15,127 nt of DNA from Sphingomonadaceae bacterium (GCA_019454625.1 JACFNY010000012.1:1-15127), one strand, 5' to 3'; positions 1-7,956 are shown, numbered from the stretch's first letter. The notes: generated by a model from the sequence alone, not told the origin. Translations and numbers: made by a program.

Positions 1-78
1 TACATCAGTACGTGAGCACCGGAAGCGCAGAAGACTGCGCGTTGCAGCCCGGCATCACCGGAATGACGGCCGGTCCGG

Positions 79-1878
79 TCACCAGCCGCAGGTCTTGCCC
101 TTGTTCTGCTTTTCGAGCCACGTCATCAGCGGCTGGAAGTAGGCGATCATCGCCTTGCCGTCCATTTGCCGCGAGCCCGTGAACGCCTGCAATGCGTCCG
201 GCCACGGCTTCGAGGCGCCCATCGCCAGCATCGCGTTCAGCTTTTCACCGACCGCCTTGTCGCCGTAGATCGAGCAGCGGTGCAGCGGCCCCTTCCAGCC
301 CGCCTGCCTGCACGCCGCCTGATGGAACTGGAACTGGAGCAGCCGCGCGAGGAAATAGCGCGTGTAGGGCGTGTTGCCGGGGATGTGGTACTTTGCGCCC
401 GGATCGAAATCCGCCTCGCTGCGCGGCACCGGCGGCACGATGCCCTGATACTGGAGGCGGAGGTCGTTCCACGCCTTGTTGTAGGTGTTGGGCGTGATCT
501 GCCCCGAGAACACGCCCCAGCGCCACTTGTCGATGAGGAGGCCGAAGGGCAGGAACGCCACCTTGTCCATCGCCTGCTTGAGCAGGAGCCCGATGTCCTT
601 GTCCGCGCTCGGCACCGCCTTCGGGTCGAGCAGCCCGATCTTCACGAGGTAATCCGGCGTCACCGACAGCGCGATGAAATCGCCCACGGCTTCGTGGAAG
701 CCGTCGTTGGCGCTGTTCATGTAGAGAAACGGCTGCCGGTTGTAGGCGCGCTGGTAGTAGTTGTGCCCGAGTTCGTGGTGAACGGTGACGAAATCGTCGC
801 CGTTCACCTTGGTGCACATCTTGATGCGGATGTCGTCCTTGTTGTCGATGTCCCACGCGCTGGCGTGGCACACCACCTCGCGGTCGCGCGGCGCGGTGAT
901 CATCGAGCGGTCCCAGAACGTCTGCGGCAGCGGCGCGAAGCCGAGCGAGGAGAAGAAGCCCTCGCCGGTCTTCACGATCGTTTCAGGCGTATAGTTCTTC
1001 GCCGCCAGCAGCGCGGTGAGATCGTAGCCGACATCCCCCGCGCCCTCCGGCGCGACAATATCGTATACATTGCCCCATTCCTGCGCCCACATGTTGCCGA
1101 GCAGGTCGGCGCGGATCGGCCCCGTCTTCGGCTGCACGGCGTCGCCGTACTTCTCGCTCAGCTTCGTGCGCGTGTAGCAGTGGAGCTGATCGTAGAGCGG
1201 CTTCACCTGCTTCCACGTGTCGTCGGTGAGCTTCGCGAACGCGTCCGGGTCCATGTCGTAGCCCGCGCGCCACTGCGCGCCGGTGTCGGCATAGCCGAGC
1301 TCCTTCGAACCGGCATTCGAGATGCGGACGAACTTCGTGTAGTCGGCCCGCATCGGCGCGCCGACCTTGTGCCACGAGGCCCACATCTCCTTCAGCACCT
1401 CGGGATCGCGCTCGGTGCCCATCAGCGCCTCGAGGTCATTGCCGCTCTTCACCTCGCCCTTGTACGTGCCCTTGCCCTTGCCGTAGGCCGATTGCAGCCC
1501 GGTGAGCAACGTCGACAGCTCGTCCGCCGCGCCCGGCGTGTTCGGCGCGGGCGCGACGAGGCCCTGCCGCAGCATATCGAGCTTGCGCTTCGTGTCGGCG
1601 GAAAGGCCTGGCAGCGCCGCATATTTCGCCGCTTCGGACGCATAGCGCACGCCGGCCTCGGTGAAGGCCGCGCCGGTGCGTGCGGCGAGGATGTCGGTGT
1701 CGTCGGTGATGTAGGTCGCGTTCACCCACGCCGCTCGCGCCGCGAAGATGCCGAGTTCCTCCAGATCCTTCTCGGCCCTCGCGACGAAGGCCTCGGCATC
1801 GGATGCCGTGGGGGCGGGCGACGCGCCGGTCGCGAGCAGCATGGCGGCGAGCGCGAGCGCGGAAGTCAGGTTTTTCAT
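79..1878 (-). CDS. Secreted M2-family (ACE-like) peptidyl-dipeptidase
   Basis: A zinc dipeptidyl carboxypeptidase of the angiotensin-converting-enzyme family (peptidase M2), expected to remove C-terminal dipeptides from peptides in the periplasm. The 599 aa length fits a single-domain bacterial ACE. The N-terminus (about 1–22) is a signal peptide with a hydrophobic core; no lipobox Cys is seen. Zinc ligands are HELGH at 368–372 and Glu396 in GFHEAVGD. Other ACE active-site elements are present: HAS at 338–340, K496/H498 in KYHIP, and Y505/R507/Y508 in PYTRYF. These match human ACE residues His353/Ala354, Lys511/His513 and Tyr520/Arg522/Tyr523 from memory. All catalytic residues look intact. 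The ATG at 1878 is preceded by AGGAG about 11–12 bases upstream. It lies 57 bases behind the alpha/beta hydrolase on the same strand and could be the last gene of that run or have its own promoter. The family call is firm; the natural substrate is unknown. Confidence 0.95.
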   Translation of the reverse strand: MKNLTSALALAAMLLATGASPAPTASDAEAFVARAEKDLEELGIFAARAAWVNATYITDDTDILAARTGAAFTEAGVRYASEAAKYAALPGLSADTKRKLDMLRQGLVAPAPNTPGAADELSTLLTGLQSAYGKGKGTYKGEVKSGNDLEALMGTERDPEVLKEMWASWHKVGAPMRADYTKFVRISNAGSKELGYADTGAQWRAGYDMDPDAFAKLTDDTWKQVKPLYDQLHCYTRTKLSEKYGDAVQPKTGPIRADLLGNMWAQEWGNVYDIVAPEGAGDVGYDLTALLAAKNYTPETIVKTGEGFFSSLGFAPLPQTFWDRSMITAPRDREVVCHASAWDIDNKDDIRIKMCTKVNGDDFVTVHHELGHNYYQRAYNRQPFLYMNSANDGFHEAVGDFIALSVTPDYLVKIGLLDPKAVPSADKDIGLLLKQAMDKVAFLPFGLLIDKWRWGVFSGQITPNTYNKAWNDLRLQYQGIVPPVPRSEADFDPGAKYHIPGNTPYTRYFLARLLQFQFHQAACRQAGWKGPLHRCSIYGDKAVGEKLNAMLAMGASKPWPDALQAFTGSRQMDGKAMIAYFQPLMTWLEKQNKGKTCGW

Positions 1879-1935
1879 GGTCGGAAATCTCTCCTGAACC
1901 GTTATGGCATCAGGGTAGAACGGCGCATCCGGGGG

Positions 1936-2700
1936 TCAAGCGGCGAAGAACTCCGCCAGCGACGAGCCGAGTTCGGGCCGCGTGACGCTCGACATGTGGG
2001 TGCCGGGAATTTCCAGCCACGTCGCGTTCGGCAGCGTTTCCGAAAGCCGGAACGCCTCGGCGTTGTAGTGGTCCTCCGCACCGCAGAGCACCAGCGCAGG
2101 CTGAGCCATCCCCTCGACGTCGGCGAGCGCCGAGTCGACCTGCGCATTCAACAGATGGATGGCAGCCGCCGGATCGACCTTGTTGGTCTTCATGAACTGG
2201 ATCGCGAAATATTCCTCGCTGCCGCGCACATGAGCATCGGCGTTCCGGACCGTTTCGATGAACCAGTCCGTGCCGGGCGCGACGTCGACGATCGGCTTCA
2301 GCCCCATGCCGACGATCGCAATCCGGCGCGGGCGTGCGCCACGAACGATCGCACGCACCGTCTGCCGCCCACCGAGCGAATAGCCGCCGAGATCGTAGTC
2401 GGTGAGGCCGAGATGGTCGATCAGCGCGAGCACGTCGTCCGCCAGCACGTCAGGCGGATACGAGGCCGCATCGGTCGGCGCGGCGCTTTTCCCGTGCGCG
2501 CGGAAATCCGGCATGATGAGGCGAAGGCCCGCCTCGGCGATGCGCGCCGCCGTGCCGAACTTCACCCAGTTGACGTGCGCGTTCGAAAACAGGCCGTGCA
2601 GCAGCACGAGCGGATGTCCGTCCTCCGCCCCGGCCTCCGTCCACGCGATGCGGACACCGTCGAACGATTCGAAATCCCGGTCACGCGTCTGGAGAGACAC
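1936..2700 (-). CDS. Alpha/beta-fold hydrolase
   Basis: A 254 aa alpha/beta hydrolase, probably a cytoplasmic esterase or C–C/epoxide-type hydrolase; no signal peptide is seen. The HG of LLHGLFSN (35–36) is the oxyanion-hole region. GYSLGG (106–111) is the nucleophile elbow with Ser108. Asp210 in CGAEDHY and His235 in GTHMSS complete the triad. The start is a GTG at 2700, supported by a Shine-Dalgarno immediately upstream and by family length. It overlaps the end of the GFA gene by 20 bases, so the two are very likely translated from one mRNA. Position after an isomerase-like and a GFA-like gene suggests a role in degrading or detoxifying a small organic compound, but the substrate cannot be read from the sequence. 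Confidence 0.9.
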   Translation of the reverse strand: MSLQTRDRDFESFDGVRIAWTEAGAEDGHPLVLLHGLFSNAHVNWVKFGTAARIAEAGLRLIMPDFRAHGKSAAPTDAASYPPDVLADDVLALIDHLGLTDYDLGGYSLGGRQTVRAIVRGARPRRIAIVGMGLKPIVDVAPGTDWFIETVRNADAHVRGSEEYFAIQFMKTNKVDPAAAIHLLNAQVDSALADVEGMAQPALVLCGAEDHYNAEAFRLSETLPNATWLEIPGTHMSSVTRPELGSSLAEFFAA

Positions 2701-3121
2701 CCGCTTCCTTCCACCGTTTGTTCAGCGCCTCGTACTCATCGCAGCGCTGGCCGGGAAGAGCGGACGTGTCGCTCCATGCGTCGTGGCGGCTTTCGATGCC
2801 GAAATTATGCTTCGGGAAGAACCGCGAGGGATCGTCGAAAGACCCCACGGTCAGGTCCATGTTCGCGCTGTCCGGGAAGGCGAAGCCGAGCGGCGTGCCG
2901 CAGTTCGAACAGAACGGCCGCCTCGCGATCGGCGAGGAGGCGTACCAGTCCGGCTCCCGGCTCCAGCGCACCGCCGCCTTCGGCAGGTTCTTGAAGGCGA
3001 TCGAAACGCCGCCCGTGGCACGCTGGCAATAGCGGCAATGGCAGAGATAGGCCTCATAGGTCTCGATCTCCGCTTCGTAACGGATGCGGCCGCACTGGCA
3101 GCCGCCGGTCATCAGCGTCAT
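2681..3121 (-). CDS. GFA / CENP-V domain zinc protein
   Basis: A 146 aa protein of the GFA (glutathione-dependent formaldehyde-activating enzyme, Pfam PF04828) family. The Cys pattern is complete: CxC at C8/C10, CxCxxC at C27/C29/C32, and CxxC at C71/C74. In the family these bind one structural and one catalytic zinc. The stretch FCSNCGTPLGF is typical. Members may bind glutathione adducts, but for most the reaction is unproven, so formaldehyde activation should not be assumed. The ATG at 3121 overlaps the stop of the upstream isomerase-like gene by ATGA (4 bases); a second in-frame ATG at 3112 is possible. The tail overlaps the hydrolase start by 20 bases. Confidence 0.9.
   Translation of the reverse strand: MTLMTGGCQCGRIRYEAEIETYEAYLCHCRYCQRATGGVSIAFKNLPKAAVRWSREPDWYASSPIARRPFCSNCGTPLGFAFPDSANMDLTVGSFDDPSRFFPKHNFGIESRHDAWSDTSALPGQRCDEYEALNKRWKEAGVSPDA
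2704..2712 (-). promoter_or_regulatory. Shine-Dalgarno deciding the GTG start of the hydrolase
   Basis: Read on the minus strand, GGAAGGAAG lies just before the GTG at 2700, with AAGGA ending 5 bases from it. This favours the GTG over any downstream ATG. It sits inside the 3' end of the GFA gene. Confidence 0.6.
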
Positions 3122-3768
3122 CGCGCCTCCAATCCCGCCTGCTTCATGCGCCAGACGGCAAGGTCGATGCGATCCTGCCCGAAAAACGGCTCGCCGTCGA
3201 ACACCAGTGTCGGCACGCCCCAGTGCCCCGCCTTTTCCAACGCCTGCTGGTTGGCGGCGATCTCGGCGTCCAGCCCGTCCGCATCAGATGCGGCCTCGGC
3301 CTCGATCTCCGCGAAATCGAGCCCGGCGCGCGTTGCCGCTCCGGCGAGGTGTTCGCCCTCGTGCCAGTTCTCCGTGCCGCCCCAGATCAGCCGGGAGGCT
3401 TCGTCGGCAAACGCAAGACCCGCCCCGCGCCGCGCCGCCGCCTGCCCGAGTCGCGTCAGGCGGAAGATATAGGGCTGCTCGGCCGCGATCTCGCGCGTGA
3501 ACACGTTCTGCACGATGGGGTCCGGCCGCGGCGGCGCCACCGAAATCCCGAGATACTGCGCCACCCGCACGAAATCGCGCATCGTGTAGCCGAGCCAGTT
3601 CGGGTGGTTGGTCTCGAAGAAATCGGGCCGGCGGATCGCCAGAGGATAGACGGGCCTGAGGTCGATCCGGAGATCGTATTCCTGCGTCAGCGCGCGGTAG
3701 CGCCGCGCCGCAAGATAGGAATAGGGCGAGCGGAACGACCAGAAAACGTCAGCGGAAAACGTCGGCAT
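3118..3768 (-). CDS. 2-hydroxychromene-2-carboxylate isomerase family (DsbA/GST-kappa fold)
   Basis: A 216 aa DsbA-fold protein of the HCCA isomerase / GST-kappa group. The N-terminal strand and RSPYSYLA (13–20) carry Ser14 where thiol oxidoreductases have CxxC. GVPT (184–187) is the cis-proline loop, followed by the family-typical FFGQDRI (195–201). Known members use glutathione to isomerise 2-hydroxychromene-2-carboxylate in naphthalene breakdown. No other naphthalene-pathway gene is visible here, so a general glutathione-dependent isomerase or transferase is as likely. It is first in a minus-strand run with the GFA gene (4-base overlap) and the hydrolase, and is divergent from marR across a palindromic control region. 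Its ATG at 3768 is about 55 bases from the proposed start of transcription. Confidence 0.88.
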   Translation of the reverse strand: MPTFSADVFWSFRSPYSYLAARRYRALTQEYDLRIDLRPVYPLAIRRPDFFETNHPNWLGYTMRDFVRVAQYLGISVAPPRPDPIVQNVFTREIAAEQPYIFRLTRLGQAAARRGAGLAFADEASRLIWGGTENWHEGEHLAGAATRAGLDFAEIEAEAASDADGLDAEIAANQQALEKAGHWGVPTLVFDGEPFFGQDRIDLAVWRMKQAGLEAR

Positions 3769-3813
3769 GGTTTGAAGCTACACACTGCGGCGGCTCGCCG
3801 CACCTCCCATTGT

Positions 3814-3837
3814 ATATAATAAGCATAGTTATTATAT
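3814..3837. promoter_or_regulatory. Palindromic operator with opposed -10 boxes (MarR site)
   Basis: A 24-bp inverted repeat with perfect 9-bp arms, ATATAATAA (3814–3822) and TTATTATAT (3829–3837), around a 6-base spacer. It is strikingly AT-rich in a GC-rich window. Each arm holds an exact TATAAT: 3815–3820 on the plus strand (toward marR) and 3836–3831 on the minus strand (toward the isomerase operon). A bound MarR dimer would cover both -10 boxes. No good -35 hexamer was found in either direction. MarR proteins commonly bind palindromes of this size next to their own gene; that this MarR binds here is inference. Confidence 0.75.
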
Positions 3838-3845
3838 GTGCGCTT

Positions 3846-4289
3846 ATGAGCGAATCGCTGGGCTTCCTGATGGCAGACAATGCACGCCTGCTGCGACGCG
3901 CGTTCGATACGCGCGTGCGGACGATCGGGATCACGCGCCCCCAATGGCGCGTGCTCGTCGTGCTGAAGCGCGAGGAGGGCATCAATCAGGGCGAACTCGC
4001 GGAAAGGCTGGAGGTCGAGGCGATCACCATCGGCCGTATGGTCGACCGCCTGCAGGACGCGGGACTCATCGAGCGCCGCGCCGATCCGAACGACCGTCGC
4101 GCCTGGCGGCTGTTCCTGACCCCGCGCTCCCGCACGCTCATCGAGGAATTGAGGCCGGTCTCCGACCGTATGATCGAAGACACGCTCGAGGGCTTCACCC
4201 CCGCCGAACGAGAGACTTTCGTGACCTATCTCGAACGCGTCCGCGCCAACCTGCTGCGTCAGACCGAACAGGAGGCCGTCAATGGCTGA
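3846..4289 (+). CDS. MarR-family transcriptional regulator
   Basis: A 147 aa winged helix-turn-helix regulator. The recognition part is NQGELAERLEVEAITIGRMVDRL (47–69, seen as helix-turn-helix with the usual Leu/Ile spacing), and the wing is DPNDRRAWRLFLT (80–92), the classic MarR signature. Long helices at both ends should form the dimer interface and ligand pocket. I chose the ATG at 3846; an in-frame TTG at 3810 would place the -10 box and operator inside the gene, and its extra residues do not look like a MarR N-terminus. There is no clear Shine-Dalgarno, and with the proposed -10 the 5' leader would be only about 20 bases. It overlaps emrA by 8 bases, so it probably represses its own efflux operon until a ligand binds. 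Confidence 0.92.
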   Translation: MSESLGFLMADNARLLRRAFDTRVRTIGITRPQWRVLVVLKREEGINQGELAERLEVEAITIGRMVDRLQDAGLIERRADPNDRRAWRLFLTPRSRTLIEELRPVSDRMIEDTLEGFTPAERETFVTYLERVRANLLRQTEQEAVNG

Positions 4290-5361
4290 CCTCGGCTTCG
4301 AGGTGAACGACGACACGGCGCTGTCGCGCCGCCGTTTCCCGGCGTGGCTGCGCCCGCTTCTGATGCTGTCGGTGCCGCTGCTGCTGATCGTGGTCGGCAC
4401 ATGGTTCTACATCGCCGGGCTGGCCTATGAGGCCACCGACAACGCCTATGTCCGGCAGGACAAGGTTTCGATCGCGCCCGAGGTCAGCGGCCGCGTCGTC
4501 GAGGTTGCGGTGCGCGAGAACATGCGCGTCGGCGAAGGCCAGCTCCTGTTCCGCATCGACCCCGAGCCCTATCGCATCGCGCTCCGGCAGGCGGAAGCGG
4601 CGCTCGCCAAGGCCCGCGTCGAGGTGGACGAACTCGGCGCCGAGGTGACGGTGGCGGACGTCGACATCGCCGCCGCGCGCGACGAGATCGCCTTCGCCAA
4701 GGCCGAGTTCGAACGGCAGGCGGAATTGCTGGATCGCGGCTTCACCACCCGCGCACGCTATCAGGCGGCGCAGCTCGCGCTCGCCAAGGCGCGCGAGCAG
4801 ATGAACACGGCGACGTCGCAGGCGCGTAAGGCGCGCGTCGCGCTCGGCAGCGGCGGCGCGGCCTCCAACCGGCCCGCGGCGGTCGAAGCCGCGCTCGCCG
4901 CGCGCGAGGAAGCGATGCTGAACCTGTCGCGCACGGAAATCCGCGCGCCCGCAAGCGGCATCATCAGCCAGACCGAGCGGCTTCAAATCGGAGCGATGCT
5001 TCCCGCCGGGCTGCCGACGCTCAGCCTCGTAGCCGACGGCCATTCGTGGATCGAGGCGAACTTCAAGGAAACCGAGCTGCGCAAGATGCGTCCGGGTCAG
5101 AAGGCGTCGATCCGGATCGACGCCTACGGCGAGGCGCTGAGCGGCCATGTCGAAAGCATCGGCGCGGGCACGGGCAGCGAATTCGCACTGCTGCCGGCGC
5201 AGAACGCCAACGGCAACTGGGTGAAGGTGACGCAGCGCGTGCCCGTGCGCATCGCCATCGATTCGAAGAGCAACCGTCCGCTGATCGCCGGCCTCAGCGC
5301 CGAGGTGAAGGTCGACGTCCGCCCGGACGAAAACGCGCACGCAAACCCCGACGCAAACTGA
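4282..5361 (+). CDS. emrA: EmrA-type HlyD-family membrane-fusion protein
   Basis: The periplasmic adaptor of an EmrAB-like multidrug efflux pump, 359 aa. A short cytoplasmic N-terminus (1–22) is followed by one membrane helix (about 24–46). TDNAYVRQD (52–60) and PEVSGRVVEV (66–75) form the first half of the lipoyl/barrel domain. A long Ala/Glu/Arg-rich helical hairpin spans about 98–215. RAPASGII (221–228) closes the lipoyl domain, and NGNWVKVTQRVPVRI (310–324) is typical of EmrA. The ATG at 4282 has GGAGG 6 bases upstream, inside the end of marR, which it overlaps by 8 bases. It is followed by emrB with a one-base overlap (TGATG). A TolC-like outer-membrane partner is not in the window. Confidence 0.93.
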   Translation: MADLGFEVNDDTALSRRRFPAWLRPLLMLSVPLLLIVVGTWFYIAGLAYEATDNAYVRQDKVSIAPEVSGRVVEVAVRENMRVGEGQLLFRIDPEPYRIALRQAEAALAKARVEVDELGAEVTVADVDIAAARDEIAFAKAEFERQAELLDRGFTTRARYQAAQLALAKAREQMNTATSQARKARVALGSGGAASNRPAAVEAALAAREEAMLNLSRTEIRAPASGIISQTERLQIGAMLPAGLPTLSLVADGHSWIEANFKETELRKMRPGQKASIRIDAYGEALSGHVESIGAGTGSEFALLPAQNANGNWVKVTQRVPVRIAIDSKSNRPLIAGLSAEVKVDVRPDENAHANPDAN

Positions 5362-6899
5362 TGTCCGCCAGCGCCGCAGCAGCGCACGGCCAGCCGGTCG
5401 TCGAGGTCAACAACAAGCCGCTGCTCATCGTCGGCATCATGCTGGCGATGATCATGCAGGTGCTCGATTCCACGATCGCCAACGTCGCGCTGCCGCACAT
5501 GCAGGCCTCGCTCGGCGCGACCTTCGACAGCGTTTCGTGGGTGCTGACGAGCTACATCCTCGCCACCGCCATCGCCATGCCGCTCACCGGCTGGCTGTCC
5601 GACCGGTTCGGGTCGCGCAGGCTGTTCATCTTTTCGGTGGCGGGCTTCATCGTCACCTCGATGCTGTGCGGCATCGCCGTCAACCTTCCCGAAATGGTGC
5701 TGTTCCGTGTTCTTCAGGGCGCGTCCGCGGCGTTCGTGGGGCCGCTGTCGCAGTCCGTCATGCTCGACATCACGCCGCGCGAACAGCACGCAAAGGCGAT
5801 GGCGGTGTGGGGCATGGGTATCATGGTCGGGCCGATCATGGGGCCGATCATCGGCGGCTGGCTCACCGACAACTACAACTGGCGCTGGATCTTCTACATC
5901 AACGTACCGATCGGCATCGCGACGCTGGCGATCCTGATCGCGCTGCTCCCGTCGCGCCCCGTCGTGCGGCGCAGCTTCGACCTGTTCGGCTTCTCCATGC
6001 TCGCCATCGGTCTCGCCGCGCTGCAACTGATGCTCGATCGCGGGCATCAGGAGGACTGGCTGCAATCCTGGGAAATCCGCATCGAGCTCGGCCTCGCCAT
6101 CATCGGCATCTGGCTTTTCCTCGTCCACATGGCGACAGGCCGGCGGCCGATGTTCGACCGCGACATGCTGAAGAACCGCAACCTGCTGCTCGGCCTGTTC
6201 TTCATGACCAATATCGGCGCGCTGCTGATGGCGACGATGGCGCTGCTGCCGCCCATGCTGCAGACCGTCTACGGCTATCCGGTCATCGAGACCGGACTCG
6301 TGCTCGCGCCGCGCGGCATCGGCGTTCTCTTCAGCCTCGCGCTGGCGGGGATCCTCGCCGGCCGCGTCGACCCGCGCGCACTCATCGGCACCGGCATGGC
6401 GATCACCGCCGCCTCGCTCTGGTGGATGGCCCACTGGTCGCTCGACATGAGCTTCCATCCGGTGATCTGGAGCGGCCTGCTGCAAGGCGCGGGCATCGGC
6501 CTCATCTTCTCGTCGATGAACCTCGTCGCCTTCGCCACGCTCCCGCCCCGCCATCGCACCGACGCGGCGAGCCTGCTCTACCTCGTGCGGAACCTCGGCG
6601 CGTCGGTCGGCATTTCCATCTGCACGGCGCAGCTTGCCCGCACCACGCAGGCGAGCCACGAGATTCTTACCGGAAACATCACCGAAACCTCGCTCGCGCC
6701 GCTCAACCCGCATCTGCTGGAGGGTGCGGGCAGCGTAGGCGCAAGCCTCTTCTCGATGATCGACGCGGAGATCACCCGGCAGGCGATGATGATCGGCTAC
6801 ATCAACGATTTCTATCTGTTGATGGCTGTCGCGCTGGTTTCGATCCCGCTGGTGCTGCTGCTGAAACGGCCGCCGCCCGTGCCCACCACCGGGCGCTGA
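5361..6899 (+). CDS. emrB: EmrB-type MFS multidrug efflux transporter (DHA2, 14 TMS)
   Basis: The inner-membrane proton-driven pump partner of EmrA, 512 aa, of the DHA2 drug:H+ antiporter family. LDSTIANVALP (35–45) in helix 1 is the 14-TMS family signature. GWLSDRFGSRRLF (77–89) is motif A in the loop between helices 2 and 3. GPIMGPIIGGWL (156–167) matches motif C of drug exporters and is followed by NWRWIFYINVP (172–182). Hydrophobic segments continue to the C-terminus. I start it at the ATG at 5361, which shares its A with the emrA stop codon; upstream in-frame sequence runs through emrA and lacks membrane character. It ends 4 bases from the asd stop on the other strand. Substrates are probably hydrophobic drugs, acids or uncouplers, but this is not determined by the sequence. 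Confidence 0.94.
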   Translation: MSASAAAAHGQPVVEVNNKPLLIVGIMLAMIMQVLDSTIANVALPHMQASLGATFDSVSWVLTSYILATAIAMPLTGWLSDRFGSRRLFIFSVAGFIVTSMLCGIAVNLPEMVLFRVLQGASAAFVGPLSQSVMLDITPREQHAKAMAVWGMGIMVGPIMGPIIGGWLTDNYNWRWIFYINVPIGIATLAILIALLPSRPVVRRSFDLFGFSMLAIGLAALQLMLDRGHQEDWLQSWEIRIELGLAIIGIWLFLVHMATGRRPMFDRDMLKNRNLLLGLFFMTNIGALLMATMALLPPMLQTVYGYPVIETGLVLAPRGIGVLFSLALAGILAGRVDPRALIGTGMAITAASLWWMAHWSLDMSFHPVIWSGLLQGAGIGLIFSSMNLVAFATLPPRHRTDAASLLYLVRNLGASVGISICTAQLARTTQASHEILTGNITETSLAPLNPHLLEGAGSVGASLFSMIDAEITRQAMMIGYINDFYLLMAVALVSIPLVLLLKRPPPVPTTGR

Positions 6900-6903
6900 C
6901 GCC

Positions 6904-7932
6904 TCACGCCTTCCTGAGGTGCCGCCGGCCGAGCAGCTCGGCGATCTGCACGGCGTTGAGCGCCGCGCCCTTGCGGAGGTTGTCGCTGACGCACCAGAGG
7001 CTGAGGCCGTGCGCGACAGTGGGATCCTTGCGGACGCGGCTCACGTAGGTCGCATACTCGCCGACGCATTCGATCGGCGTGACGTAGCCGCCGTCCTCGC
7101 GCTTGTCGACGAGCATGATGCCCGGCGCGGCGCGCAGCACCTCCTGCGCTTCCTCCACCGAGATCGGCTTCTCGAACTCGATGGTGATCGCCTCCGAGTG
7201 GCCGACGAACACCGGCACGCGCACGCAGGTCGCGGTCACGCCGATGGCGGGATCGAGAATCTTGTGCGTCTCGGCGACCATCTTCCACTCTTCCTTGGTG
7301 GAGCCGTCCTCGAGGAACACGTCGATGTGCGGGATGACGTTGAAGGCGATCTGCTTGGTGAACTTGCGGTTCTCCTTGGGGTCGCCCACGAAGATCGCGC
7401 GGGTCTGCTCGAACAGCTCGTCCATGCCTTCCTTGCCCGCGCCCGACACGGACTGGTAGGTCGAGACGACGACGCGCCTGATCGTCGCGAGGTCGTGCAG
7501 CGGTTTCAGTGCCACCACCATCTGCGCGGTCGAGCAGTTCGGGTTCGCGATGATATTGCGCTTCGCGTAGCCGTCGATCGCGTCCGGGTTCACCTCCGGC
7601 ACGATCAGCGGCACGTCCTGCTCCATGCGGTAGAGCGAGCTGTTGTCGATGACGACGCAGCCCGCCGCCGCGGCTTTCGGCGCGTAGATCTTCGTGGGGC
7701 CGGAACCGGCAGCGAAGAGCGCGATGTCCCAGCCGGTGAAGTCGAAATGCTCGAGGTTGCGGACCTTGAGCTCCCGGTCGGTCTCGCCGAAGGGGATCAT
7801 GTCGCCCGTGGAGCGCGGGCTCGCGACCGCTGCGATCTCGTCGATCGGGAATTCGCGCTCGGCGAGGATGTTCAGCATCTCGCGGCCGACATTCCCGGTC
7901 GCGCCCACAACGGCAACCCTGTAACCCATCAT
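6904..7932 (-). CDS. asd: Aspartate-semialdehyde dehydrogenase
   Basis: Makes L-aspartate 4-semialdehyde from aspartyl phosphate with NADPH, the branch point to lysine/diaminopimelate, threonine and methionine; normally essential for the cell wall. 342 aa, the usual length. GATGNVG (10–16) is the nucleotide-binding loop. Cys133 in NPNCST is the catalytic thiol. Arg238 and His245 in RVPVFVGHSE are the substrate-binding Arg and catalytic His. Two ATGs are adjacent at 7932 and 7929; an AGGA lies 5 and 8 bases before them, so either can serve. It sits 60 bases downstream of the DUF502 gene on the same strand, which suggests read-through from the leu genes or a short private promoter. No clear promoter was recognised in the gap. 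Confidence 0.97.
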   Translation of the reverse strand: MMGYRVAVVGATGNVGREMLNILAEREFPIDEIAAVASPRSTGDMIPFGETDRELKVRNLEHFDFTGWDIALFAAGSGPTKIYAPKAAAAGCVVIDNSSLYRMEQDVPLIVPEVNPDAIDGYAKRNIIANPNCSTAQMVVALKPLHDLATIRRVVVSTYQSVSGAGKEGMDELFEQTRAIFVGDPKENRKFTKQIAFNVIPHIDVFLEDGSTKEEWKMVAETHKILDPAIGVTATCVRVPVFVGHSEAITIEFEKPISVEEAQEVLRAAPGIMLVDKREDGGYVTPIECVGEYATYVSRVRKDPTVAHGLSLWCVSDNLRKGAALNAVQIAELLGRRHLRKA

Positions 7933-7956
7933 GCGTATCCTGCCTGAAATCCGACG

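Noticed and set aside
25..40. GCGCAG/CTGCGC 6-bp hairpin after the M2 peptidase gene as a terminator
   Set aside because: Short stem and no T-run on the minus strand. The rest of bases 1–78 shows no gene or signal I can support.
166..2994. 942-codon open frame on the plus strand opposite the M2 peptidase, hydrolase and GFA genes
   Set aside because: Arg/His/Val-rich product with no domain; it mirrors three well-supported genes on the other strand, an effect of high GC at third codon positions.
3810..3845. Upstream TTG start for marR
   Set aside because: Would put the TATAAT and the palindrome inside the coding region and add a hydrophobic stretch unlike MarR N-termini.
5826..5850. Near-tandem repeat GGGCCGATCAT within emrB
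   Set aside because: It encodes the Gly-Pro-Ile pattern of transporter motif C; protein constraint explains it.
5124..6713. 529-codon open frame on the minus strand opposite emrA/emrB
   Set aside because: Composition dominated by Arg, His, Asp and Gln with no recognisable motif; antisense shadow of a clear MFS transporter gene.
6919..7947. 342-codon plus-strand frame opposite asd
   Set aside because: No domain, biased composition; asd on the minus strand has all its catalytic motifs.
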